Source: DASQPA01 sp963756455
GTDB lineage: Bacteria; Acidobacteriota; Thermoanaerobaculia; Multivoradales; UBA5704
Reading direction: 5' to 3'
DNA length: 64,000 nt
Assembly: GCA_963756455.1 (NCBI GenBank)
Contig: CAVWNC010000004.1
Coordinates: forward strand, 1,488,001 to 1,552,000
Of the stretch, positions 48,099 to 56,573 are shown in pieces (position 1 is the stretch's first letter; each line of letters starts with the position of its first letter). Made by a program: the position numbers and the translations under genes. Below the pieces are notes generated by a model. It worked only from the letters and a program-made list of their open reading frames with translations. It was not told where the DNA came from and made no database searches.

Positions 48099-49402
48099 CC
48101 GGCACCTCCCGCCGCCGTTTCGGGCTCGCCCATGCGTTCGACCCGCACCTTTCCGATCCGCCGGTCGTCCACCGCCTCGACGGTCAGCCGGAGCCCGGCG
48201 CGCTCGACCGTCTCCCCCGCTTCGGGGACGTGCCCGAGCTCGGTGAAGATGAGACCGGCCACGGTCTCGTAGTCGGCGTCCTCGATCTTGACGCTGAAGA
48301 GATCGTCCAGGAGCTCGATCCGGGCTCGGCCGTCCAGCCGGTAGCCGCCGTTTTCGAGCGGCTCGAGCTCCGCCACCAGGGCGTCGTGCTCGTCGACGAT
48401 CTCGCCCACGATCTCCTCCACGATGTCCTCGACGGTGACCAGGCCGGCGGTGCCGCCGTACTCGTCGACCACCACGGCGACCTGCTGGAAACGGGTTTGC
48501 AGCTCTTTCAAGAGCTCTCCTAATGGTTTGGTCTCGGGGATGAAGAGCGGCGGTTTCAGGATATCCCGGATCTCTTTGGGCGGGGTGCTTCCCGGGGTTT
48601 CCGGGGTCTCCGAGGCTCTCAGGACGCGCAGCAGGTCCCGGATGTGGAGAATGCCGACGATGCGGTCGATCGAGCCCTCGAAGATCGGCAGCCGCGAGTG
48701 CCCGGAGTCGATGAAGCGCTCGGCGAGAGCGGTGAGAGTGCTCTCGAGCGGCGCGCAGACGATGTCGATCCGCGGCGTCATGACGCTCCGCGCCTGGGTG
48801 TCGACGAAATCGACCAGGCTCCACAGCATCTCCCCGGTCTGCGGCTTGAGGATCCCCTCGCGGGTGCCGACGTCGATGAAGGCCTCGATCTCCTCGTCCG
48901 AGGCTTCGCCATCCTCGAAGTCGTCGCGCCGGCCGAAGGCGCGCTCGGGGACGAGCGGCGCGAAGACCGAGAGGAGCGGCGCGAGCACCAGGAGGGCCAG
49001 CCGGTAGACCCGGGTCAACCGGCGGAGCGCCCGCTCCGGGTCGTGCCCCACGAGCGAGCGGTTGCCGGCCTCGACGGCGGCCAAGAGCACGAGGAGGATC
49101 AGCAGGGTCCAGGCGTACGCGTGGAGCAGGTCCAGGGCGGAGAGGAGCGCGGCGAGCAGGACGTAGAGGCCGATCGGCCCCACTCGCCCGAGCCAGGAGA
49201 GCAGGAAGCGGAAGACCCCGAAGCGGGCCGGCGAGTCGTAGAGGGCACGGAGCCTCCCACCCGACTCCTCCGCCCAATGCCTGAGACGGATCGGCCCGCT
49301 CCTCTCCAAGAGGGCGGAGAGGGTCGAGGCGAGGAGCGAGAGCGGCAGGAGGAGCCCCGTCCCCCAGGCGAGGACCGCCGGCGAGATCGGCGGCTCAGGC
49401 AT
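48095..49402 (-). CDS. CorC/HlyC-type CBS-domain membrane protein
   Basis: The 435-residue protein has three to four N-terminal transmembrane segments. It continues with a CBS pair (RSVMTPRIDIVCAPLEST... and later LGELLKELQTRFQQVAVVVDEYGGTAGLVTVEDIVEEIVG) and ends with a CorC_HlyC transporter-associated domain. Members are implicated in Mg2+/Co2+ efflux and resistance. The ATG at 49402 overlaps the ybeY stop by 8 bp (ATGCCTGA). A SETPETPGS stretch between the CBS motifs comes from 9-bp repeats near 48590-48625. In many bacteria this gene follows ybeY, as here. Confidence 0.93.
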   Translation of the reverse strand: MPEPPISPAVLAWGTGLLLPLSLLASTLSALLERSGPIRLRHWAEESGGRLRALYDSPARFGVFRFLLSWLGRVGPIGLYVLLAALLSALDLLHAYAWTLLILLVLLAAVEAGNRSLVGHDPERALRRLTRVYRLALLVLAPLLSVFAPLVPERAFGRRDDFEDGEASDEEIEAFIDVGTREGILKPQTGEMLWSLVDFVDTQARSVMTPRIDIVCAPLESTLTALAERFIDSGHSRLPIFEGSIDRIVGILHIRDLLRVLRASETPETPGSTPPKEIRDILKPPLFIPETKPLGELLKELQTRFQQVAVVVDEYGGTAGLVTVEDIVEEIVGEIVDEHDALVAELEPLENGGYRLDGRARIELLDDLFSVKIEDADYETVAGLIFTELGHVPEAGETVERAGLRLTVEAVDDRRIGKVRVERMGEPETAAGGAG

Positions 49403-49832
49403 GCGGGGAAGGGACCCAGGTGCGGCGCAGCCGGCGTTCCAGACGCTCCATCTGCCCAAGATCGGTCTCGTGGTCGTGGCCGAGGCAGTGCAGCACGCCG
49501 TGGAGAAGCAGGATGCGGAGCTCGCGCTCGGCCGGATAGCCGGCCGCCGCCGCCTGACGCCGGGCCGTCGGCACCGAAATCAGGATGTCCCCCAGGTGGC
49601 CCGCGTCGCCTCCCGGCTCGCCCGGGAAGGAGAGCACGTCGGTCGGGTAGTCCTTGCCGCGGAAGGCGCGGTTGGCCCGCCGCAGCTCGCGGTCGGAGGC
49701 GAAGCGCACGCCGAGAGAGCCGGCCGCGGGCGCCACCCTGGCGAGCAGGCTTAAAAGCCACGGGCGGAGCTGCCGCGCCCCGGCCTCGGCGTAACGGTTG
49801 GGATTCTGGAAGACGATCTCGGGGGAGGTCAC
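49395..49832 (-). CDS. ybeY: Endoribonuclease YbeY (rRNA maturation factor)
   Basis: A 145-residue zinc-dependent endoribonuclease needed for 16S rRNA 3' maturation and 70S quality control. The metal-binding motif HGVLHCLGHDH (near residue 111) is complete, and TDVLSFP precedes it as usual. GTG start at 49832, 12 bp after the HDIG gene stop. Part of the phoH - HDIG - ybeY - CorC - era run. Confidence 0.96.
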   Translation of the reverse strand: MTSPEIVFQNPNRYAEAGARQLRPWLLSLLARVAPAAGSLGVRFASDRELRRANRAFRGKDYPTDVLSFPGEPGGDAGHLGDILISVPTARRQAAAAGYPAERELRILLLHGVLHCLGHDHETDLGQMERLERRLRRTWVPSPHA

Positions 49833-49844
49833 CAGGGTCTCGCT

Positions 49845-52253
49845 CTAGGAGGCCTTGACGGCCCCGGCCCCCGTCCGCGTAGAAATGCGCCGCTCGCGGG
49901 TGGGCTCGGCATTGAAGTCGAAGCCGGGGTAGTCGATCCGCTGGTGGAAGATGTTGGCCAGCACCCGGAAGAAGGCTTCGGAGATCCGCGACAGGCCCTT
50001 GAGCGTCAGGTCCGTCTCGTCGAGCTGGCCGTCGCGCAGGCAATCCTCGGTGATGGTCCGGATGAGCGTCCGGATTTTGGACGGCGTGGGCTCGACCAAG
50101 GTGCGGCTCGCCGCCTCGATCCCGTCGGCGAGCATGAGGACGCCCATCACCCGGTTCTGCGGCCGGGGACCGGGGTAGCGGTATTTCTCTTCCCGCGCCT
50201 CCCCGTTCGTCCGGTCGGCGAGCTCCAGGGCGCGGTTGTAGAAGTACTTGATGAGCCGGGTGCCGTGGTGCTGCTCGATGGCGTCCTTGATCGGCTGCGG
50301 CAGGTTGTGCTCGCGGGCGAGTTCCAGCCCCTCCTTGACGTGGTTGATGAGGATGAGCGCGCTCATCGAGGGCAGGAGCTTGTCGTGGCGGTTCTGCCCC
50401 GGGCGCTGGTTCTCGATGAAATAGTCGGGACGGAAGATCTTCCCCACGTCGTGGTAGAGGCCGCCGGCGTAGGCGAGCACCGAGTCGGCGTCGATCGCCT
50501 CGCAACCCTCCTTGGCGAGGTTCGCCACCATCAGCGAGTGCTGGAAGGTGCCGGGGGCCTCGAAGGCAAGTCGGCGCAGGAGCGGCAGGTTGGTGTTCGA
50601 CAGCTCGATCAGCTTGATGTCGGTGGTGATCGAGAGGAGCGATTCCAAAACCGGCACGGCGAAGCTCGCCACCGCCGCCACCAGGAAGCCGGAGGCGAAA
50701 CTGCAGAGGAGGTCGAAGCCGATCTCGACCGCCCCCCGTTCGAGGCTCCCGGTGAGCGCCGCGATCAAGAGCGCGGTGACGGCGTTGATCAGCCCGACGA
50801 CGGCGCCGATTCGCATCATCACCAGGCGCAGCTTCAGCTGGTAGGAATCGAGGGCGAGGACGGCGGCGAGCGAGCCTGCCGTGCCGTAGAGGATCACCCA
50901 CTGCGCATCCCCCTCGACCGCGCGGCTGATCAGGAGCGGGAAGAGGAAAGAGAGGACGAGGGCGGTGTTCCTCGACAGGAGGAGGGCCGAAAGGAGCGCC
51001 AGCGAGGCGAACGGCACGGCGTAGACCCAGCTCTGGAACGAGTGGAACGGCGGCTCGCCGAAGCTCGCCGAGAGGGCGCCGGCGACGATCAGGCAGAACT
51101 TCGCCCCGAGGAGCGAAAGGAGGAGGAGGAGGAGGGTCTCGCCGAAGGCCCGCTCGCGGCCATGGTCGGCGATCCGCTCCTCCTTCAATCCCAGCCAGAC
51201 CACCAGGGCGGCGAGCGCCAGGAGCAGGAGGGTGCCGAGGACGGGCGGCAGCTGGTGGCCGAGCCGGCGGTCGCCGCGCATTTGAGAGATGACCCGTGCC
51301 GCGGAGGCGTTGATCTGGTCGCCCTTGCGGACGATCACCTGTCCCTTGCGGACCTGGGTGAAGACCGTCCCCGCCCCGCTCGCCGCGCTCTCCCGCCGCG
51401 CCTGGGTCTCGCTCGGGTTCAGGTGCAGGTTGGGCTGCAGGTTCTCGAACAGCAGGTCGGCCAGGGCGCGGCGGTCGGCGGCGGTCAGGCCGGAGAAGGC
51501 GCGCACCTCGGTTTCCAGGCTGTCGCGCAGCTCGTCCGGGTACCCCAGGTGGTTGAAGAGGTCGAGCTGCACCTTTTCCGCCCGGGTCGCGAGGTTCCTG
51601 AGGACGATCCCGCGCAGGCGGTTTTCGAGCAGGAGCGACTTGTTGGCGACGATGCCGCGCCTCAAGACCTGGGCGAGGATGCCGCGGAGCCGGTCCTCGA
51701 AGTCGGCCGAGAAGCGCTTGCGCACGAGGAGGTCGACCGCCCCGGGGGTGAGCTTGAGAGCGCTCGGACCCTGCCCGATCGTCTCCGGGGCGGAGAGCTC
51801 GGTCTTGAGCGTCGCTTCGGATTCCCGGTTCTTCTCCGTCCCCTTGCCGAGGAGCTGCCGGCCGCGGCTGAAGAGGCTCGCGAGCTGCTCCTCGCGTTCG
51901 ACCTGGAGCTCAGGGTCGAAGTCGTAGACCGGGAGGACCGCCTCGCGCGAGCGGCCCTGCTTGGCGCGGGTGCTCTCCTCGTCGGGGAGGAGGAGGTCGT
52001 GCGGCGCCACGTAGTCCTGACTGGCGATGACCCCGGCGCGCGCCCGCGGGGCGAAGAAGAACCCGCCGGGCATCAGGCTCCAGGTGCCGAGAAGGAGGAA
52101 GAGGACGGCCCACAGGGCGCGCAGACCCAGGCTGCCGCGCCACAGGTCCCCCACCCGTCTTAAGGCACGCCGGGCGTCCCCCTCGCGCGAGCGGAGGACG
52201 GAGAGCTTGGGCCGGTTCTGCGGATTCTGCGGGCTCTGCAGGTTCTGAGGCAT
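49845..52253 (-). CDS. pgpH: HDIG-domain membrane protein (PgpH family)
   Basis: An 802-residue membrane-bound phosphodiesterase-like protein; characterised PgpH enzymes hydrolyse cyclic di-AMP. It has an N-terminal membrane anchor near residue 50, a large 7TMR-HDED extracytoplasmic region (~75-330) and about seven transmembrane segments (~345-570). A C-terminal HD domain follows with FQHSLMVANLA, LYHDVGKI, LINHVKEG and EQHHGT metal motifs. The ATG at 52253 lies 31 bp after the phoH stop; the open frame runs further upstream but would overlap phoH. The first ~12 codons are themselves a 9-bp repeat (MPQNLQSPQNPQN). Confidence 0.94.
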   Translation of the reverse strand: MPQNLQSPQNPQNRPKLSVLRSREGDARRALRRVGDLWRGSLGLRALWAVLFLLLGTWSLMPGGFFFAPRARAGVIASQDYVAPHDLLLPDEESTRAKQGRSREAVLPVYDFDPELQVEREEQLASLFSRGRQLLGKGTEKNRESEATLKTELSAPETIGQGPSALKLTPGAVDLLVRKRFSADFEDRLRGILAQVLRRGIVANKSLLLENRLRGIVLRNLATRAEKVQLDLFNHLGYPDELRDSLETEVRAFSGLTAADRRALADLLFENLQPNLHLNPSETQARRESAASGAGTVFTQVRKGQVIVRKGDQINASAARVISQMRGDRRLGHQLPPVLGTLLLLALAALVVWLGLKEERIADHGRERAFGETLLLLLLSLLGAKFCLIVAGALSASFGEPPFHSFQSWVYAVPFASLALLSALLLSRNTALVLSFLFPLLISRAVEGDAQWVILYGTAGSLAAVLALDSYQLKLRLVMMRIGAVVGLINAVTALLIAALTGSLERGAVEIGFDLLCSFASGFLVAAVASFAVPVLESLLSITTDIKLIELSNTNLPLLRRLAFEAPGTFQHSLMVANLAKEGCEAIDADSVLAYAGGLYHDVGKIFRPDYFIENQRPGQNRHDKLLPSMSALILINHVKEGLELAREHNLPQPIKDAIEQHHGTRLIKYFYNRALELADRTNGEAREEKYRYPGPRPQNRVMGVLMLADGIEAASRTLVEPTPSKIRTLIRTITEDCLRDGQLDETDLTLKGLSRISEAFFRVLANIFHQRIDYPGFDFNAEPTRERRISTRTGAGAVKAS
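52211..52253. repeat. 9-bp tandem repeat at the start codon of the HDIG gene
   Basis: Units GCCGGTTCT, GCGGATTCT, GCGGGCTCT and GCAGGTTCT (plus strand) run directly up to the ATG on the minus strand, so the repeat forms the N-terminal tail. Confidence 0.8.
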
Positions 52254-52284
52254 AGGCCGAAGTCCTAGAGCCCGCGGAGCCCGC

Positions 52285-53337
52285 TCACGCGGGCGCGTCC
52301 GCCGGCGGAGTTGGAACGCTGGGAACGAGAGGCACCGGGCGAGCGGCCGGCCGGGAGTCGTGCCGGCCTTCCTGCCGCGCCTCCGCCTCGCGCCGCTGCT
52401 CATCGTGGAGGTCGTAGGCGCTCACGATCTGCTGCACGAGCGAGTGACGGACGACGTCGCTCTTGTCGAAGCGGAAGAACTTGATCCCCTCGATCCCGGC
52501 GAGCACCTCCTGCGCCTCCCGCAGGCCGGACATCCGTCCCTGCGGCAGGTCGATCTGGGTGATGTCGCCGTTGATCACCGCCTTCGAGTTGAAGCCGATC
52601 CGGGTGAGGAACATCTTCATCTGCTCGGGGGTCGTGTTCTGCGCCTCGTCCAGGATGATGAAGCTGTCGTTGAGCGTCCGGCCGCGCATGAAGGCGATCG
52701 GCGCCACCTCGATGATCCCGCGTTCCATCATCCGCGCCACCTTCTCGAAGCCGATGATGTCGTGGAGGGCGTCGTGGAGGGGGCGCAGATAGGGGTTGAC
52801 CTTCTCGGCCAGGTCGCCGGGGAGGAAACCGAGCTTCTCCCCCGCCTCGACCGCCGGCCGGGCGAGGATGATCCGCCGCACCCGCTTCTCGAGCAGGAAA
52901 GCGGCGGCCATGGCGACCGCCAGGTAGGTCTTGCCGGTCCCCGCCGGACCGATGGTGATGACGATGTCGTAGTCGACCATCGACTGGAGGTAGAGCTGCT
53001 GCCTAAAGCTCCGCGGCGCCACCAGCCGGCGCACCGAGGCGAGCATCCCCTCGGGGAGGAAGAACTCGGTTAGCGAGGTCTCCGGCATCTCGGAGATGAC
53101 GCGGGTCGCGGTCTGCACGTCCCCCGGGCGGAAGCGGTAGCCCCGCTCGTGAACGGTGCGCAGCTCGTTCATCAGGTGCTCGACGACCTGCACCCGCTCG
53201 GGGTCGCCCACGATGTTGAGCTCGTTGCCGCGCGCGGTGACCGTCACGTCGAACGTGCGTTCGATCCGCCGGAGGTTCTCGTCATGGGTGCCGAAGAGGG
53301 TATCGAGCCCCTCCTCGGCGAGCGTCACTTGAGTCAT
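52285..53337 (-). CDS. phoH: PhoH-like ATPase
   Basis: A 350-residue P-loop ATPase of the PhoH/YbeZ family, often paired with YbeY in RNA metabolism. Walker A is GPAGTGKTYLA (near residue 130) and Walker B is FIILDEAQN; the PQGRMSGL motif follows. An N-terminal KH-like region precedes the ATPase. The C-terminus is a Pro/Arg/Ala-rich tail. ATG start. It heads the leftward operon with the HDIG, ybeY, CorC-like and era genes; its promoter should lie in 53338-53649. Confidence 0.95.
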   Translation of the reverse strand: MTQVTLAEEGLDTLFGTHDENLRRIERTFDVTVTARGNELNIVGDPERVQVVEHLMNELRTVHERGYRFRPGDVQTATRVISEMPETSLTEFFLPEGMLASVRRLVAPRSFRQQLYLQSMVDYDIVITIGPAGTGKTYLAVAMAAAFLLEKRVRRIILARPAVEAGEKLGFLPGDLAEKVNPYLRPLHDALHDIIGFEKVARMMERGIIEVAPIAFMRGRTLNDSFIILDEAQNTTPEQMKMFLTRIGFNSKAVINGDITQIDLPQGRMSGLREAQEVLAGIEGIKFFRFDKSDVVRHSLVQQIVSAYDLHDEQRREAEARQEGRHDSRPAARPVPLVPSVPTPPADAPA

Positions 53338-53649
53338 GTTGAAATCGATCTCGGAGTCATTGAGGGTATGCGGGCATCCCTGGGGAGCCCGGACGGTGCG
53401 CTAGTTTACCAGACACGGATAGCCGGGCTCCTGGCGGAAAATGGAGGCAAGATCCGTGCCTTGGGGAGAGAGTCAGGCTTCGCGGGCGTGCTGTCCTCGC
53501 CCGCAGGGTGGCGATTCTCGCCGGAAGGGCCCTCCCCCCAAGCTCGATCTCGCGTCCCTTCCCTCTGGGCGGAGTGGTGGATGGGGATGGGGGAAGGACA
53601 GGAGGAGTGGCCTCCGGTACGACCGTTTCCTTACCGCGCAGGCTCCTAA
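53338..53649. other. Intergenic region upstream of phoH, no gene seen
   Basis: This 312-bp gap separates the phoH start from the Uma2-like stop. I see no convincing open frame, RNA or repeat; frames through it have no family resemblance or ribosome binding site. It must hold the phoH operon promoter, but no clear -35/-10 pair was found. Confidence 0.6.
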
Positions 53650-54369
53650 CTAGAGATCGCCGCGGCGAAGGCGGACCAGCTCTTCCTCCAAAGCGCGGAT
53701 CCGCTGCTCGGCGGCTTCGCGGGCGAACCTTTCCTGGTCCGCTCGGCGGCTCTGCTTCCCGGCCTCGCGCTCGGCGGCCAGGCGGGCCACCGCATCCTCC
53801 TCCGGCCAGGGCAACGGCTCGTCGGTCGCAGCGTCCCGCAGCCGCAGCCGCTTCCCCTCCGGCACGAGCCGGAGGCCCGTCGTCTGGCTCAACAGCGATC
53901 CCGCCTCCTGTGGCGCCAGCCCCTGGTACCTGCCGCGGATCAGACGGTACCCTTGCAGTCGCGGCTTCAGGTATTCCCCCAAGGGATCGAACAGGAAGTA
54001 CTCCTCGACCCCGAGCCGTTCGTAGACGCCTCTCTTGGTGACCACGTCTTCGTCCCGGGTGCTCTTCGACGTCACCTCGCAGATCCAAGCCGGCGCCTGG
54101 CCCTCTTCCCACACCTTGTAGGTTCTCCGCTCGTGCTTGTCCACGCCCCGGACCAGGAAGACATCGGGCGCCACAGAGGCCCTGGGGTCTCCCTGCACGA
54201 AGTAGAGGAGCATGTTGAACCAGACGTAGACGTCGGGCACCTCGGCATAGCGCCGAGAGAGCACTTGGAACAGGTCGACCGTCACCTGTCCGTGAGCTTG
54301 GGTCTCCGCCATGGGACGGCCGTCCGACTCCGGATACTCGATCGTTCGCGAGAGAGGGATCGCGGTCAT
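53650..54369 (-). CDS. Uma2-family (DUF820) nuclease-like protein
   Basis: A 239-residue protein with a PD-(D/E)xK-type core: SVAPDVFLVRG supplies the Asp and AWICEVTSKSTRDED supplies the Glu and the conserved S/T-rich stretch, followed by KRGVYERLGVEEYFLFDP. The C-terminal ~50 residues form a charged coiled coil (REAGKQSRRADQERFAREA). Uma2 proteins are widespread, often multi-copy and of unclear function. The ATG at 54369 is chosen because GGAGG lies seven bases upstream; the frame continues 57 codons further without a better site. Confidence 0.9.
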   Translation of the reverse strand: MTAIPLSRTIEYPESDGRPMAETQAHGQVTVDLFQVLSRRYAEVPDVYVWFNMLLYFVQGDPRASVAPDVFLVRGVDKHERRTYKVWEEGQAPAWICEVTSKSTRDEDVVTKRGVYERLGVEEYFLFDPLGEYLKPRLQGYRLIRGRYQGLAPQEAGSLLSQTTGLRLVPEGKRLRLRDAATDEPLPWPEEDAVARLAAEREAGKQSRRADQERFAREAAEQRIRALEEELVRLRRGDL

Positions 54370-54601
54370 CTCAGAACCTCCAGCTACGGCGGGCGGATTG
54401 CGTAAGGTACGGGAACCCGGCGGAGCATCCTCTTCAGAAGTCAGTCTAGCATGGAGTGAAGATCGGTAAGATCCTTCCCCTCCCGCCTCCCTTTTGCTAT
54501 CGTCCCCCCATCGAGAGGACTCGCCTCTCGCCCAAAACAAGCGAGGCCGGACAGAGTTGGAGCTCCGCCCGACCTCTTGACCACGCAGGAGAGATCACCT
54601 C

Positions 54602-54812
54602 ATGCGCAGCCCGCACCATAGTAGCAGTCCGTCCGTTTCCCCCCTCGACAACGCTTCGCCCCCGCCTACCTGGCCCGCCTGCGCGAGCAGGACGAGGCGA
54701 TCACCGCCTCCGAGGCGGAGCTCGCCGGACCGTGGAAGATCGAGCCGGTTCCGGGCAAGCCCGGCGCCGTCGCCGTCCTCCGGCAATGGGAGGATCTCGC
54801 GGCCGGCGGCGC
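54602..54812 (+). pseudogene. Frameshifted remnant of an unidentified gene
   Basis: An ATG at 54602 with AGGAGA upstream begins in one frame (MRSPHHSSSPSV). After the C-run at ~54640 a protein-like sequence continues in another frame (FAPAYLARLREQDEAITASE, then a short segment ending QWEDLAAGG). The second part has normal codon use and charged helices, unlike random GC-rich frames. A net one-base deletion (or two-base insertion) between ~54621 and 54655 would join them. The 3' end is lost in the 20-bp repeat array that starts at 54811. The family is not identified. Confidence 0.5.
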
Positions 54813-55014
54813 GGTGTCCCGGAATATGGCGTCGTGTCCCCGAATATGGCGCGGCGTCCCGGATTATCGGTTCCGTGTCCCCGAATATGGCGCACCGTCC
54901 CTAAATATGGAGCGGTGTCCCCGATTACGGCGCGGTGTCCCCAAATGTGGCGCGGTGTCCCCGATTATGGCGCGGTGTCCCTGAATATTGCGCCGTGTCC
55001 CCGAATATGGGGAT
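54811..55014. repeat. Ten-copy 20-bp tandem repeat
   Basis: Consensus GTGTCCCCGAATATGGCGCG. TGTCC(C) or CGTCC(C) cores begin at 54815, 54835, 54855, 54876, 54896, 54916, 54936, 54956, 54976 and 54996, so the spacing is 20 bp with one step of 21. Copies vary at several positions (AATATGG, ATTATGG, ATTACGG, AATGTGG). There are no unique spacers, so it is not a CRISPR array. The 20-bp period rotates through all frames, and peptide-like frames across it are artefacts. Confidence 0.92.
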
Positions 55015-55237
55015 CACGGGGCTACGCGCGAGAGGGAGCCGAGGAATCGCCGATGATCGGTGGCAGATCCGGCAGCTGCTCGCCCGGGCCGTCCGGGCGG
55101 TCTCCGGACGGGTTTCCCCAGCCTCCGAGAGAGGAGAAGACGGGTTGGGGAGCCGCGGGGCAGGTATCGCGAAGCGCCCCCCTCCTGACCTCCCCCTGAT
55201 CCAACCACCGCCCGCCCAGGGGTGAGGGCCCCGGCCC

Positions 55238-56095
55238 CTACTTCTTCCCGTGCTCGTAAAATCCGCGCCCGCTCTTCCTGCCCAGCCGGCCGGCGAGGAC
55301 CATCTGTTTCAAGAGCGGCGGCGGGGCGAAGCGCTTCTCCCGGTACTCCTCGAACATGATGTTGGCGATGTAGTACGTGGTGTCCAGGCCCACGAAGTCG
55401 AGGAGGGTGAAGGGACCCATGGGATAGCCGCAGCCGAGCTGCATCCCCTTGTCGATGTCCTCGACGCTCCCCACCCCCTCTTCGAGCGCCCGGATGGCGT
55501 CGAGGAGATAGGGCACCAGGAGACGGTTGACGATGAAGCCCGAGTTGTCGTGGCAGGCGATGGGCTCCTTGCCGACGGCGCGGGCGAACTCGAAGGCGCT
55601 GTCGTAGGCCTCGTCGGAGGTGAGGATCGTGCGCACCACCTCGACGAGCTTCATGACCGGCACCGGATTGAAGAAGTGGAGGCCGACGAAGCGGTCGGGG
55701 CGCTTCGTCGCCATGGCGAGCTGGGTGATGGTGAGCGACGAGGTGTTGCTGGCGAAAATCCCCTCGGGCTTGACCGCCGCGTCGAGGGCTTCGAAGGTCC
55801 GCCTTTTCTCCTCGACGTTCTCGACGATGGCCTCGACCACGAGGTCGCAGTCGGCGAGCTCGTCGAAGCCGGTCGTGCCGTGGAGCCGCGCGAGCGTCGC
55901 GTCGCGCTCTTCCGCCTGGAGCTTCCCCTTGTCGACCGCCTTGCCGAGGGAGCTTTGAATCCGCGCCAGGCCCTTGTCGAGGAAGCCCTGCTCGACCTCC
56001 CGCACCACCGTTTCAAGCCCGGCCCGGGCCGCGACCTCCGCGATTCCGGAGCCCATGAGGCCGCAGCCCAGGACACCCACTTTCTTGATCGTCAT
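55238..56095 (-). CDS. hbd: 3-hydroxybutyryl-CoA dehydrogenase
   Basis: A 285-residue NAD(P)-dependent short-chain 3-hydroxyacyl-CoA dehydrogenase that interconverts acetoacetyl-CoA and 3-hydroxybutyryl-CoA. It has the Rossmann motif GVLGCGLMGSGIAE, EAIVEN, SNTSSLTITQLA, and the signature HFFNPVPVMKLVEVV with catalytic His. The C-terminal domain contains NSGFIVNRLLVPYL and ends GRGFYEHGKK. Length matches the family. ATG with AGGAGA upstream. It lies 16 bp after tsaE at the end of a leftward four-gene run. Confidence 0.96.
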   Translation of the reverse strand: MTIKKVGVLGCGLMGSGIAEVAARAGLETVVREVEQGFLDKGLARIQSSLGKAVDKGKLQAEERDATLARLHGTTGFDELADCDLVVEAIVENVEEKRRTFEALDAAVKPEGIFASNTSSLTITQLAMATKRPDRFVGLHFFNPVPVMKLVEVVRTILTSDEAYDSAFEFARAVGKEPIACHDNSGFIVNRLLVPYLLDAIRALEEGVGSVEDIDKGMQLGCGYPMGPFTLLDFVGLDTTYYIANIMFEEYREKRFAPPPLLKQMVLAGRLGRKSGRGFYEHGKK

Positions 56096-56111
56096 ACAGA
56101 TCTCCTATCTC

Positions 56112-56564
56112 TCAAGAGTTGAGGTTCATGTCAGCTTCAGTGATCTCCCGTCCGCCCTCCCCACCTTCTCCCGCCAGTCCCGGCAGGCGCCGGAGCGTCA
56201 GCCAGAGCGCCCCCGGCACCGCGAAGCTCAACCGTTCCGCCCACTCGACCACCTTGATCCCCGGTCCCGCGAGCAGCTCCTCCAGGCCCAGCTCCGCCGC
56301 CTCCTCGGGGGACAGCCGGTAGAGGTCGACGTGGACCAATCGGCCACCACCACTCCCCTGATGCTCGCGGATCAGGGTGTAGGTCGGCGACTGCACCTCC
56401 CGCGGGTCGATGCCGAGGATGGCGGCGATCCCGCGGGCGAGGACGGTCTTGCCGGTCCCCAGGTCGCCCGAGAGGAGGAGGACGCCGTCCGGCGCCAGCT
56501 CCCGGGCCAGCTCGGCGCCGAGGGCCGCGGTCTCGGCCTCGCTCGCGGTCGTATAGCGGTGCAA
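56112..56564 (-). CDS. tsaE: tRNA t6A biosynthesis ATPase TsaE
   Basis: A 150-residue ATPase that works with TsaB and TsaD to make threonylcarbamoyladenosine at position 37 of ANN-decoding tRNAs. Walker A is GDLGTGKTVLARG; the switch region is SPTYTLIREH, followed by HVDLYRL and VVEWAERL. The TTG start at 56564 is supported by AGAGGG five bases upstream and by its position 9 bp after the nnr stop. The C-terminal GLAGEGGEGG stretch is another 9-bp-repeat-like segment. Confidence 0.94.
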   Translation of the reverse strand: MHRYTTASEAETAALGAELARELAPDGVLLLSGDLGTGKTVLARGIAAILGIDPREVQSPTYTLIREHQGSGGGRLVHVDLYRLSPEEAAELGLEELLAGPGIKVVEWAERLSFAVPGALWLTLRRLPGLAGEGGEGGREITEADMNLNS

Positions 56565-56573
56565 CGCGGCCCT

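Noticed and set aside
48099..49277. Extension of Era upstream to a 714-residue protein
   Set aside because: The extra part is an out-of-frame reading of the CorC-like gene; the TTG at 48098 with GGGAGG and a TTGA overlap explains the start.
54811..55014. CRISPR array
   Set aside because: Units are contiguous at 20-bp spacing with no unique spacers, and no cas genes are present.
54456..55199. Possible protein with VPEYG / SPNMA-type repeats
   Set aside because: A 20-bp repeat cycles through all three frames and yields similar peptides in each; composition is Arg/Pro-rich and no start signal fits.
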